A stretch of DNA of 64,000 bases, taken from NCBI GenBank assembly GCA_032718865.1, contig JALUTQ010000005.1:558001-622000 (forward strand). Direction: 5' to 3'. This DNA comes from Tilletia caries. Lineage: Eukaryota > Basidiomycota > Exobasidiomycetes > Tilletiales > Tilletiaceae. Shown in pieces: positions 35,111 to 45,085 of this stretch (its first letter is position 1; each line of letters starts with the position of its first letter). Under the pieces are notes generated by a model. That model was not told the origin of the DNA, did no database searches, and saw only the letters and a list, made by a program, of their open reading frames with translations. Position numbers and translations under genes: made by a program.

Positions 35111-35741
35111 TCATTTGCACAGTCGACAGAGAGAGACAAAAGAGATGCGATGCAGGAGCCGTCCTACATCTGTCGCAAATCGCAAGGATGATGAATCATG
35201 GGTCAGCGGGGGACAGGACGGGGGAAAGAAATGGCGGGAAGGCCGGATGAGGGAACAATCATACTCACAGGTGAAGTTGTTGAACTCGGATTGTTCTTGG
35301 CCCTTGGGCCGACAGGGACGGTGTGAACCTGGCGTCAAGGTGGGCTTTCCGCTCGTGACCTGCAGAAAAGGACGGGGTGAAATCAGTACGCCGATCGTTC
35401 CGAAGGTGGGACGCTCGTGGAGAGGAACTCACCTCGGTGTCGAACTGGAAGAGATGGGATCAGAAGCACAAAGTCCGAGTCGGTATGGGAGGGAGCTGGG
35501 AGACGGGAGGGAAGTAATGTGTTCAGTAACAGGGGAGGCACAAGTGAGTCGTGATGAGAGCACTCACCGAACCTTCAAGCTTGTTGAACGGAGAGCCTGG
35601 GAGGATGAATGGAACGTCGCCTCAACCACAGACAGGCATACGAAAGGGTCGCAGACTCGTAGCGGCAGTGTACTCACCAAGCTCGTGGGCGGCTCGGTTG
35701 AAAGCAAGACGTGAAGGAAGGGTTACCGGAGGTTCGGACAT
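35111..35741 (-). CDS. Candidate small 5-exon gene, 84 aa
   Basis: No single long frame, but a chain of well-formed GT-AG introns with matching phases: complement(35678-35741, 35568-35596, 35433-35444, 35269-35359, 35111-35169), 84 aa. The joined product begins MSEPPVTLPSRLAFNRAAHE and continues LGSPFNKLEGS, FDTE (a 12-nt exon), then VTSGKPTLTPGSHRPCRPKG. Every donor is GTGAGT or close (GTGAGTAC, GTGAGTGC, GTGAGTTC, GTGAGTAT), which is much better than chance. The last exon is least certain: its end LCRLCK may be an artefact and the true 3' end may differ. No domain recognised, no signal peptide, no membrane segment. It opens the repeat-rich island. Confidence 0.4.
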
Positions 35742-36017
35742 GAGAACGGATGAAAAGAAATCTGATCAATGACAAAGCAACTTGAGAGCGAGAGAGAATG
35801 GAAGGATATGTACTCACCGGCTTACACCCACTCCATTGAAGCTCTGGAGCACACCCCCGGCGCCGGGGCAGAGCATGGAGTGGGATGCGAGAACCCACAC
35901 GTGCTCGATGTGGGTATCCGTCCCGAACTGACCCATCGCAGCTGGGACCAGCCGTCACAAACTGGGCCGTCGCGCAGCCGTGACGGACTGGGCCCACCGC
36001 GGGAAATCAGTCGTGAC
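35742..36017. other. Upstream region of the small 5-exon gene
   Basis: Spacer leading into the G-rich minisatellite; no gene recognised. Confidence 0.3.
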
Positions 36018-36360
36018 AGAACTGGGACTGGGACTGGGACTGGGCCTGGGCCTGGGACTGGGCCTGGGCCTGGGCCCTCTACATCCCCGACAAGACTGGG
36101 CCCTTTGCGGGGGAACAGTCCAACGGGCCTGGGCCGTCACTGGATCAGCTCGACGGGATGGGCCCTTGCGGGGGATCAGCCCGACGAGACTGGGCCAGAG
36201 GAATGGGACCAGGACCTCCCTGGGGATCAGCTGCGACGTGATGGGCCCTTGCGGGGGATCAGCCCGACGAGCTGGGCCCTAGGGAGGGAAATTGAGAGGG
36301 CCTGGGACTGGGACATGGGACTGGGACTGGGACTGGGACTGGGACTGGGACTGGGACTGA
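36018..36360. repeat. G-rich minisatellite (GGGACT/GGGCCT units) with a 35-bp direct repeat
   Basis: Two arrays of 6-bp GGGACT or GGGCCT units (36021-36076 and 36299-36359) flank a stretch that contains the near-identical 35-bp sequence starting GATGGGCCCTTGCGGGGGAT twice (about 36158 and 36239), each followed by CTGGGCC. All G-runs are on the plus strand, with spacings that allow G-quadruplexes. On the minus strand one frame reads as repeated Pro-Ser/Pro-Val, but no supported gene uses it. Confidence 0.8.
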
Positions 36361-36473
36361 AGTGGAGGTGGACTCCGTCGAGCTGGGACAGCATGCTTTC
36401 GGATGAGGACTCTGCCAGACACCAGAGCAGGGTGATGATGTTGTCGAGCAGAGGCATGGTGTGAGGACTGGAG

Positions 36474-36554
36474 GCGAGGAAGGCGGGAATGATGGTCGAG
36501 TTGGCCGGGGTCGATTCGGAGTTGTGAGCGCTTGCTGACTTTGTACTGGCCTCT
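36474..36554. repeat. 80-bp dispersed duplication, copy A
   Basis: Shares about 80 bp, with roughly nine in ten positions identical by eye, with copy B at 37590-37671: both contain GTCGAGTTGGCCGGGGTCGA (A) or GATCGAGTTGGCCGGGGTCG (B) and GTGAGCGCTTGCTG. The copies are in the same orientation, 1.1 kb apart. Copy A abuts the point at which transporter homology stops. Confidence 0.8.
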
Positions 36555-36559
36555 TGCTG

Positions 36560-37085
36560 AGCATGGGGCTGGAGCCGATGGCTGAAATGCAGCGCATGGT
36601 CACGAATACTCCGACCGAGCTCGAAAGACCGCAGATGAGAGAGGTTACCGCGAAGATGATCGATCCCGCAATGAATATCGACTTCCTTCCGATGAGCTCG
36701 GATATGGAGGGCCAGAAAAGGGGAACGGTGCCCTGGAACAAGATGCCTAAGGAGAGGAAGACGGACGATGAGCTTCACCTTGAAGGGTCAGGCAACGGAC
36801 CAGCATTTTGATCTGGTGAGATTAGAACTCACAGAGGGAGACAGCGAGGGAGATGGTGGCGTTGAATGCATTCAGTTGTACTTGCGTGGACTGCAAGGCC
36901 GGAAGGGAGATGCTGGCACCCAGGGTCGGGCTGAGAGCGCCGAGCATGAGGGTGGCGACGCATATCGCCTTCTGGTGGCTGCTCCACAGTTGTAGGTCGT
37001 GATCAACGAGCTGATGTTCGATGTCGAGCGCGGGCGCGGGCGCTGCCGCGGGAATAGGGGCCGGGGCGAGACTCCCAGCAGGCAT
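36560..37085 (-). pseudogene. Truncated DHA1 MFS transporter relic (TM1 to about TM4)
   Basis: Two spliced segments, complement(36834-37085) then complement(36560-36746), carry transporter sequence: SSHQKAICVATLMLGALSPT and ALQSTQVQLNAF (TM1), then after a GT-AG intron LFQGTVPLFWPSISELIGRK and SIFIAGSIIFAVTSLICGLS, ending at MRCISAIGSSPM. In intact DHA1 proteins another eight helices follow, but here homology stops abruptly at about 36560, where the duplicated segment (copy A) and then the G-rich minisatellite begin. The 5' end is also unclear; the first in-frame ATG is at 37085, in a Pro/Ala-rich stretch. It is probably a dead gene cut by rearrangement. It is related in family, but not obviously the closest sister, to the DHA1 gene at 29908-32024. 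The second segment keeps a clean open frame, so the loss may be recent. Confidence 0.65.
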
Positions 37086-37589
37086 CGAACCGGCGGCCTC
37101 CACGTCTGGATCCTGGGTTGTCGTCGGGTCGGAGGGTGGTGCATTTGTGATGCCTTCGGCTTGAGGTTGCGATTCGGAACACGGCCTGGCGTCTGCATGG
37201 TCACTTGACGTTCTTGAAGCGATCTGAAGGGTGCAAGAGTTGGAGAAGCAGATGATGTGAAAGGAAGAGAGGTTGCTTGATACTGGATAGCAGCGATGGG
37301 AGTAATAGATGAATTTAGCTGTTTGAAGGGCCCACTGCCAGACGACGTGAAGATATGACGCCTGTGACTCATCACTCACCTGCTGGAGTCAGGTCGGCCC
37401 TTCAGGAGTTCGAAGGGGCAGAAGGCAACGGGTCGAAGCTGGACGATCTCCTTTGCCCTCAAGGTCCGGTAGGTGAAGGGTATGGCTTTTGGACGTATCG
37501 GACGAAGGAAGTTCCAGGAGCTGGATCTCTTGGAGCCTTCGAGTCGGAGATCGACAACCTCACGCCTCACGTCCACGGCGCGAGCGGCG

Positions 37590-37671
37590 GTGAGGAAGGC
37601 GGGAGTGATGATCGAGTTGGCCGGGGTCGATTCGGACTCGTGAGCGCTTGCTGGCCTTATACTGGCCTCTG
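37590..37671. repeat. 80-bp dispersed duplication, copy B
   Basis: Partner of copy A (36474-36554), same orientation. In one minus-strand frame both copies read similarly (ASAHESESTPANS against ASAHNSESTPANS), so the duplicated piece may once have been coding. Confidence 0.8.
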
Positions 37672-38093
37672 CAGTTCCGGAACCAGACCCGACTTGCCGA
37701 GGTTGTCACGGACACCCCACGGAGCACCGATGCAGAGATTGCGCAGTCTTCTTCGGTCGAGATGTGAGCATAGGCTGCTGGGTCGAGCGCGTGGAGAGTG
37801 GGCCGGCCGAGACGCTGGTCGGGATGGAGGAGCGCTGTGCGGATTGGCTTGGACGTGATGTGGAAGCCCAGCGCCGAGGCCCGAGAGCGTCTACACGGCT
37901 TCTGTCAGCGGCAGGAGGGCCGGCGCCGCTGTGAATGGCAGGGACAGCTTGTTGAGGAGCGAGACGGCGAAGGTGGGAGAGACTTCTGCCTCGGCTGAGC
38001 GCAGGCCGGCATCGAAGGGCCGGCATCGGAAGAGGACCGCTGTGGTGCTGGGTTGTGCGGAGCCATGGGGTTGTTATATATGTTGTTCTGAGG

Positions 38094-38094
<1 letters not shown>

Positions 38095-38134
<40 letters not shown>
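38095..38134. repeat. (GA)20 microsatellite
   Basis: Forty bases of uninterrupted GA dinucleotide repeat. Confidence 0.95.
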
Positions 38135-38138
<4 letters not shown>

Positions 38139-38389
38139 CGTGCGGCGCTGTGAGAGTACAGCGTGAGTCGCGGCGGAGGGACACTGAGTCACTGACCATG
38201 ATGCCGAGTCGGCGTTGCAGCGTGTTGCTGGCAAGCGTGCGCGAACAGCGTTGCACCTCGGCGCGCCTGGTCACTGCTGGCTACCGCGCGACGCGCCGTT
38301 GGACAGCTGCTCTCGATGACAGGAAGGTTTGGACAGCGCGACTTACATAAGCACATTCCATGTTGCTCTCTCTCATCCCCTCCCGAATG

Positions 38390-39174
38390 GCACCCATGAA
38401 TTTTACCCCCAGGTTTTACCCACTCGGGGGTAAAATTGCCCATGCGCCTTTTTAACCTCCACTTTTACCCATCCTTACCCACGCAGGGTGCCCAAATTTA
38501 CCCAACTCATTTTACCCCTCGGGGTAAAATGGCTCAGGAAATGGGTAAAAGTGCTGAATTGAGAATTTGAGATGTGGACTCTGACTTTTACCCACAAGTC
38601 TTTACCCCTTGTGGGTAAGTCTTGGGGTAAAAATATTTCCTCACTCCCATGCCCTCGAATTTTACCCATTCAAGTTTTACCCAGTGACTACTTTTAAAAT
38701 CGAAGTTATGGTCCCCACGATTGCCTCCCTTCTCGTCTCGGCCTAGAAATCGTTCACCCTGCGGCTCCTCGTCGAGATGGGAGTGCTCGAGCTCATCGTC
38801 GTGGATACCGGAAATATACCGCGGCCCTGCGAGTGCTGGCTCGGAGAAGCGGAAGTGGTCAGAGGGGTCTCATATAGGGAAGACCCCCAAGCACGTGGTC
38901 GAGACTCGGGGTCTCTCCGTCTCAAGGGGTAAAGCGTTTGTGGGTAAAACCCGCTCCTCAGTAGTGGGTAAAAGTGAGGATTTGCAAGTGAGATGAACAA
39001 TTTTACCCCTTCCGGCACCATTTTTACCCACGTGGGGTAAAAGTTCCAGGGTAAAATTTGGGGGTCTGCATGGGTAACGGTGGGTAAAAATGGAAGCTTA
39101 GAGGCCGCCTATTCAGTTTTACCCACTTTTTACCCCCGCGTGGGTAAAGTGGCATGGGTAAAATTCGGGACTCT
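38390..39174. mobile_element. MITE-like element with dense TTTTACCC subterminal repeats (785 bp)
   Basis: The 12-bp direct repeat CCCTCCCGAATG flanks the segment (38378-38389 and 39175-39186). Its ends are imperfect inverted repeats sharing CCC(AT)GAATTTTACCC. Both outer thirds (about 38395-38700 and 38935-39165) are packed with TTTTACCC / GGGTAAAA in both orientations, while the centre has none. This is the layout of a non-autonomous DNA transposon. The long flanking duplication could be an 8-bp (hAT) or 9-11-bp (Mutator-like) target duplication plus chance matches, so the superfamily is open. There is no transposase. Confidence 0.7.
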
Positions 39175-39186
39175 CCCTCCCGAATG

Positions 39187-39517
39187 CGTACAGTAAGTGT
39201 AGTATGCAAGGCGAGCAGCTGTGCAGCATGAAATGCCAGCAACATGATTAGATGCGCTCTACAGAGACCCGTTTGCGATCGTGCCTTCCAGTTCCGACGG
39301 CTCAGGAACCTCCAGTCCGAGAAGTGAAGGCAGAAAGGAATGCAGAGCGTCTATTGACGGGACTTCGAGCAAGCAAAAGCACACAGATTTGGGCAGCGAA
39401 CAGGCAGTCGGTGCAGGGAGAGGAGGAACGCCAACAAGTATCCTCGAGGAGACAACAGAGCGGCTTGCAGCGTCCGATCAGAAACGTCGTCTGCTGCCAT
39501 GCAAAGGGTGGAACAAG
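39187..39517. other. Spacer between MITE-like element and EXG
   Basis: 331 bp downstream of the minus-strand EXG stop. No gene or RNA seen. Confidence 0.45.
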
Positions 39518-41086
39518 TCAACAGTAGGCGCTGGAGCGCGGGCCAATGGACCCCCGGGGAATCCAGCCTCCCCTGACGCCCTCCCTGAAAGACCATTCAG
39601 GGGCGTTCTCAGTGATCCAAGTCCAGAAGATCCATCCAGACGTCGTCTCCTCGTAAAGCTTGGTCTGGGTGTCGAACATGGCTCTGAGCAGAGACCTGTA
39701 CGCTGGCGAGAAGCGCGAGGCATCGCCCGTCAAGCTGTAGCACGAGCCTATGCGAGGTTCCCCGGCGAACTCGCCCTCGTACCTGGATCCGCGGCCACGA
39801 CCGTTCAACCATTGGGCGCCTGGGACATTGATTCAGGGAGGAAGTCAAGGATAGAAAAAGCAGCTGATGAGTGCAGATAGCTTACGAGAGCAGCTGGAGA
39901 TCGCAAGTACTCACAGTCATTCGGCGCAGTAGTCCACTCGCCAATGATGGTCCAGAGATTCCTTTGAGAGTTGCTGAGCTCGGAGCGGAGGTTGCAGATG
40001 GATTGCAGACGCTCGTTGCGCGACCAAGCGTTTTGTCCTGGGAGGAACATGGTGTATCTGTGGGTGTCCAAGACCACGTTCTCGTATCCCTGCAGAGACG
40101 AAGATACAAAGGTCAAATCATCTACCATGAACCCTTGTATCAGTGTGCAGACTCCGAGTACTCACTGGCGGCTGGAAAGCCCCGTTCCAGTAGGACAGGC
40201 TCTGGAATGCGTCGGAAAGAACAACAGCGAGGTCGTAGTTTGGGATGGTGTCAGGGTCGGAGTTGTAACGAAGAGAGTAGTATGCATCGTTCGCGAAAGT
40301 GCGGTAGTACCTGAGAACGTCGGGAGCGTTGGGGTTGGGAGTCCTCTTGAAGGATGCAGGTTCATTGAGAACCTCGATGGCCACAACATTATCATCGTTG
40401 GCGAAGCGCCTGGCGAGCGCGATGAGAACGGCTGTGGTCCGCGCTGCGTTGGTCGAGTTGGCATTCCAGTAGACGATATTGCCTTCCAGTCGCAAGCCCG
40501 AATTGTCGAAGCCGTTCTGACTGCCTGGCGCGCCGTGGAGGTCGATCATGACCCTGAGTCCGTACTTCCTCGCCCATCCGACCGCCCGGCTGAGGTATTC
40601 GAGCTGGTTCGCTCGGACGTAAGGTTCGCCTCTGCTGGTCTCGACTGCCCAGTAACCGATAGGAATGCGGACCATGTTCAAGTAGCCGACGGCGGCGATC
40701 TCCCTGAAGGTATTCTCGGTGATAAAGGTTGCCCAGTGCCTCTGCAAGCGGCGCCTGGCGTCCCTGACATACTGTCCGAATGTCCACTCGTCGACGACCC
40801 TGCTGTCGACTGCGCTGAAGAGAGAAGGGGTGATCCAGGGTTCCGCAACGAGCCAACCGCCGAGATTGACACCGCGAACCTTGGTCGTTCCGAAGTTGAA
40901 GGCGCGCTTGTTCAACTCGACGTAGGTAGGGCCGTGCTCTGCAAGCTCTCCGTCGAGGGAGCCTCGACGAGCATCGTATCGCACGCGATGCATCTTTGAG
41001 ATGTCGACTGGTCCGTGTGAAGAGGCCAAGGCGGCGGTCGTCAACGCCGCCAGGGCAGAGATGATGCCGAAGCCGACGTTCCTCAT
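39518..41086 (-). CDS. EXG1: Exo-beta-1,3-glucanase, GH5 (paralogue 1)
   Basis: Three exons, complement(40166-41086, 39915-40089, 39518-39819), 465 aa; the in-frame ATG at 41086 is the natural start. Signal peptide MRNVGFGIISALAALTTAAL. GH5 exo-glucanase hallmarks: VRGVNLGGWLVAEPWITPSL, MVRIPIGYWAVE, IDLHGAPGSQNGFDNSG, the acid/base Glu in EVLNEPAS (about 242) and the nucleophile Glu in TIIGEWT (about 358), then the C-terminal Trp-rich region SGWIFWTWITENAPEW. It is secreted and removes glucose from the non-reducing ends of beta-1,3-glucan, in wall remodelling or glucan use. The exon pattern is identical to that of the paralogue at 43080-44646, placed head to head 2 kb away; coding sequences are similar along their whole length. 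Symbol by family, not tested orthology. Confidence 0.93.
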
Positions 41087-43079
41087 CACGAAATCTTGAG
41101 CTTTCGAAAAGTTCTTGGATAGTATGGACGGAATGAAATGTCGGTGCCTGTGGGTATGGGTTCACCAGCGTGCGAGAGAGCTTAAGAGGATGAGAGGGGT
41201 ATTGGGGGAAAGAGCAAGGGCAAAAAAGTGTGAGTGCAGAATGCAATGCTGCGGAGCAGACAAGATGGGGGAGGAAGAAAGTCCGAAGGTGTCCACCCGG
41301 GGCTATTTATGGGAAGATAAGGTGGGAAGATGAGCAAATGAGCGGCAAGGAAGCTGAGGAGGAAGATGAAGGGCATGGCTGGCGGAGGTCGTCTTCCGCA
41401 TCTTTATGGCATCGCGAGGATTCACGACCTCAGATGTGCGATACACGCCAAGTGAACCGCCTGGCCGCTGTAGCCGCCTGTCGAGTGTCGGCCAGTTAAG
41501 ATCAATCACAGCGTCCCAGGTCGATGGGATCGCACTCTGGCTCGCCCTCGAGTCGTATGGTCTTGGTGTCGAAAGCCTCATGGCGCAGGCCTGGCAGGCG
41601 GCAGTCTGGCTTGTAACTTGTGCTGGGCCGCAGCATCGTCGTGTCGTTATCGCCTGCTGTCGCACATGAGGTTCTGAGGTATTGGGGGATTGCAGAAGAT
41701 GAGAAGGTCAGTTGTCAGAGTCAGTATGTGAGAGGCATGAATCCGAAGCCGACTGAAGGTTTTCCTCGATATCGGTCATCGGTGTGAGATGTGAGCATCT
41801 TGGTCCTCCTTCGCAGCGCTCGCACAAGGCGGACTCCGACTGGGACCGGGATCCTTGCTTGACAGGAGCACATCTTGGATCACCCTATCGACTCAGCAGC
41901 AGCAGGGAAGGGTGGGTGTAGCAGTCGGGTGTGAGAGGATGAGGAGGGTGAGGTCGATCCGCGAATGGCCTGCCTGAGCGTGGCCTGTCGTCTGCCAACC
42001 GTGCCTCGCTGTGGTACATACAGCATGGATTTATCCGGGCGCCCGGTCGATGATCGACACTCACAGTTTGAGGTTTGCCTTGTGCTGCCTCTTGGATCTT
42101 GGCAGCCGTGTCTCTGGGCCTCTGGCAGACCCGCGCTGCACGTCAACCGCCATGCGTGCATCTCTGCATGCCACTGCTGCCGATCCCGAAATTCTCCAAT
42201 AATGTCCGCCCAGATCCCTCCGGGTTGGATGCCAACGTCGAAGCCCTTTTCCATCAGCGCTTGGGCCTGAGGCTCACCGCTCACTGCTGTTTCCTCCACC
42301 TGCTGTTCCGCGCCGAGAAAGGCGCCGACGCCATTGGCCAGAGCGTTGGCCGACATTTGCATGGCCGTTGGGAAAGTCGTCGATGCTCCCACTCACCCAT
42401 CCACCCACAGAGCCTCGAGCACTACTCCAGATACTCAGATGCGGTTGCGGTTGCGGTTGCGGTTGCGGCCAGCGCAAGGCGAAGGCAGGCGCGGCACTCG
42501 GCAGTCATGGAATTCTCGGCAGCAAAGCCACACGAATCACGACCCTCGGCACAAGACCTTTATCGACCTTTAATTGACGCTAAAATTGATCGTCCCCGGA
42601 CAGGCGAGAGACAGTGGCTCGGCCTACATACACTCAGGCAGAATTGGGTTCTTGCTGGCTGCTTGCGATAATGGGTGGTGCGGAGGACGACGATCATCAC
42701 AACCTCCGCCTCTCCCGTGGGATCTGCTTACCCTTCCCTTCCTTTCCCACCGTAGATACAGATTCATATGTGAGTTTGCTCTTCGCACGCTGTCCGTGAA
42801 GTCCAGTGTTTGACGCTGACCACCGCTTAATTCCCCCTCCCTTTCGCTCCCTTCCTGCTCCGCAGTATCGGCCTACCCCCCACGCTCTTTTCCCCCGCTC
42901 TTGCCCAGCAACCCCTTTCCTTCTTTCCAAGCAGGTCCTTTTTCTCAAGAGCGGTACGTGCCCAAAATACGCAAGGGCCCTCTAGCCTCTAAACCCTGTG
43001 CTGAACCCATCGGCCCTTTCTCCACAGACGTAACCGTCTCATTTCGTCGTCCCGAAGCTCAAGCGCTCAAGATCTCATC
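41087..43079. other. 2-kb spacer between head-to-head EXG paralogues
   Basis: Promoter region for two divergent exo-glucanases. It has a minus-strand ATAAATAG motif near 41304-41310 and a (TTGCGG)n tract at about 42440-42468. A minus-strand frame at 41880-42362 (160 codons from an ATG) has no motif. The two ends next to the ATGs do not look alike beyond the last few bases, so the inverted duplication did not retain similar promoters. No gene supported. Confidence 0.4.
42440..42468. repeat. (TTGCGG)n hexanucleotide repeat
   Basis: Nearly five perfect copies of a TGCGGT-type hexamer in tandem within the EXG intergenic spacer. Confidence 0.85.
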
Positions 43080-44646
43080 ATGAGGAACGTCGGCTTCGGC
43101 ATCATCTCCGCCTTTGCGGCACTTGCGACCACCGCCTTGGCCTCTTCACGTGGGCCGCTCGACATGGCGAAAATGCATCGCGTGCGGTACAATGCTCTTC
43201 AGGGCATCCTCGATGGGGAGCTTGCAGAGCGCGGTCCTACCTATGTCGAGTTGAGCAAGCGCGCCTTCAACTTCGGAACGATCAAGGTCCGCGGTGTCAA
43301 TCTCGGTGGTTGGCTCGTTGCAGAGCCTTTCATCACCCCTTCTCTCTTCAGCGCAGTCGACAGCAGGGTCGTTGACGAGTGGACATTTGGACAGTATGTC
43401 CCTGACGCTGAGAGTCGCTTGCAGAAGCACTGGGCGACCTGGATCACCGAGACCACATTCAAAGAGATCGCCGCTGTCGGCTACTTGAACATGGTCCGCA
43501 TTCCCATCGGCTACTGGGCCGTCGAGACCAGCAAGGGCGAGCCTTACGTCACTTCTAACCAGCTCCAATACCTCACCAAGGCGGTCGGATGGGCAAAGAA
43601 GTACGGACTGAAGGTGATGATCGATCTCCACGGTGTGCCAGGCAGCCAAAACGGCTTCGACAACTCGGGCCAGCGACTAAACGGCAACACCGTCTACTGG
43701 AATGCCAATTCGACCAATGCAGCGCGCTCTAAGGCGGTTCTCGTCAAGATCGCCAAGCTCTATGCTAACGATGCGTACAGGAACACCGTGGTGGCTATTG
43801 AGCTTCTCAATGAGCCTGCCTCTTTCAAGAGCACTCCCGACTCCAACGCTCCCGATCTTCTCTCGTACTACAGGACGTTCGCCAACGACGCATACTACGC
43901 CATGAGATACAACACGGCAAGCGAGTACAACAGCGACCTGACTGTGGCTCTTCACGACGCATTCCAGAACCTGTCCTACTGGAACGGAGCTTTCCAGCCA
44001 CCAGTGAGTATTTGAAGTTCGCAGACTGATATCAATCTCAAGGTACATGACCTGACCTTCAAGTTCTCGTATCCTCAGACATATCAAAATGTTCTCTTGG
44101 ACACTCACAGGTACACTATGTTTTCCCCAGGCCAAAACGGCTTGTCGCGCAAGCAGCGTCTGCAATCCTTCTGCTACCTCCGCTCGGAGTTCAAGAACTC
44201 TCAAAAGAACCTTTACACCATCATCGGCGAGTGGACCGTTGCGCCCAACGACTGTGAGTACCCGCGAGTCCAGGATTACTTTCTGAGCTCCTTTTACTCA
44301 TCATTTTCCCGGCCTTGCTCCTCTCCTTTTGCTCGCTCTCCCAGGCACTAAATGGCTGAATGGTCGTGGCCGTGGATCGAGGTACGAGGGCAACTACCAA
44401 GGCGAACCTCGCACGGGCTCGTGCTATGACAAGACGTACGATGCCTCGCGCTTCTCGGCAGAGTACAAGTCTCTCCTCAAAGCCATGTTCGACACTCAGA
44501 CCAAGCTTTACGAGGAGACGACGTCTGGGTGGATCATGTGGAGTTGGAGCACCGAGTCTTCTCCGGAATGGTCTTTCAAGGAGGGTCTCAAGGGCGGCTG
44601 GATCCCCAAGGGGTCTATTGGCCCTCGCTCCAGCGCCTATTGCTGA
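43080..44646 (+). CDS. EXG1: Exo-beta-1,3-glucanase, GH5 (paralogue 2)
   Basis: Three exons, 43080-44003, 44079-44253, 44345-44646, 466 aa, with intron positions identical to the minus-strand paralogue. Signal peptide MRNVGFGIISAFAALATTAL. Catalytic residues are intact: Glu245 in ELLNEPASF (acid/base) and Glu359 in TIIGEWT (nucleophile); also VRGVNLGGWLVAEPF and IDLHGVPGSQNGFDNSG. Small differences from paralogue 1 are a 3-residue insertion (AYR in ANDAYRNTVVAI) and a 2-residue deletion in MRYNTASEY. The two genes arose by inverted duplication and both look functional. Secreted glucan exo-hydrolase; the differences in the loop near the acid/base may tune specificity, which is inference. Confidence 0.94.
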
Positions 44647-45085
44647 TTTCGACCGGCCCCCTCAGCAAGACAATAAAGGAATTCGGCTTCAGCGACTTCG
44701 AGCCGTAACGGACTCTTCTTAGCTCGCCCCGCTCTGTCTACTCGAGGACACTTCTTCGCGTTCACTCCCCGGACCTCTCCCTACACCGACTACCTCGTCT
44801 CTAGCATACATATCACTTGCATAATCCTTCCAGACAATCTGTGCATTTTTGCTCGCTCCCTACCCCACAAGTCCTCTACGTGCTTACACCCTTACACACT
44901 GACTGTTTCCGCCGTTAATAGACGCTACCTTTCGACTTTCCTCCCTTCGACTGAGTACTGAGTACTGAGTAGTGTGAACACGTAGAACCCTGTGGATGGT
45001 CACTGGATTCTGGATACACTTGCAGACTACAGTGAAGTCCAGATATGATGCTCACTCTGTCGACGAGTCCAAGGTGCAAGCACGA
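44647..45085. other. Convergent 3' region
   Basis: 439 bp between EXG paralogue 2 and the AspRS stop. AATAAAGGA-like polyadenylation context near 44671; GAGTACTGAGTACTGAGTA short repeat near 44952-44971. No gene seen. Confidence 0.4.

Larger units (their letters stand above)
37086..38377. other. Gene-poor stretch with duplication copy B and GA microsat
   Basis: Holds copy B of the 80-bp duplication and the GA microsatellite. Short minus-strand frames (for example one starting MAPHNPAPQRSSSD at about 38072) have no motif and no convincing splice partners. No gene supported. Confidence 0.35.

Noticed and set aside
35939..36395. The G-rich repeat region as a fourth TIR transposon
   Set aside because: All units point in the same direction and no inverted termini or flanking direct repeat could be found.
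39971..40999. 342-codon plus-strand frame over the EXG gene
   Set aside because: Antisense shadow of the GH5 coding exon; the paralogue has a similar shadow (43146-43649).
41880..42392. Minus-strand open frame of 170 codons in the EXG spacer
   Set aside because: Starts at a non-ATG codon, has no motif, irregular composition and no splice partners; treated as chance.
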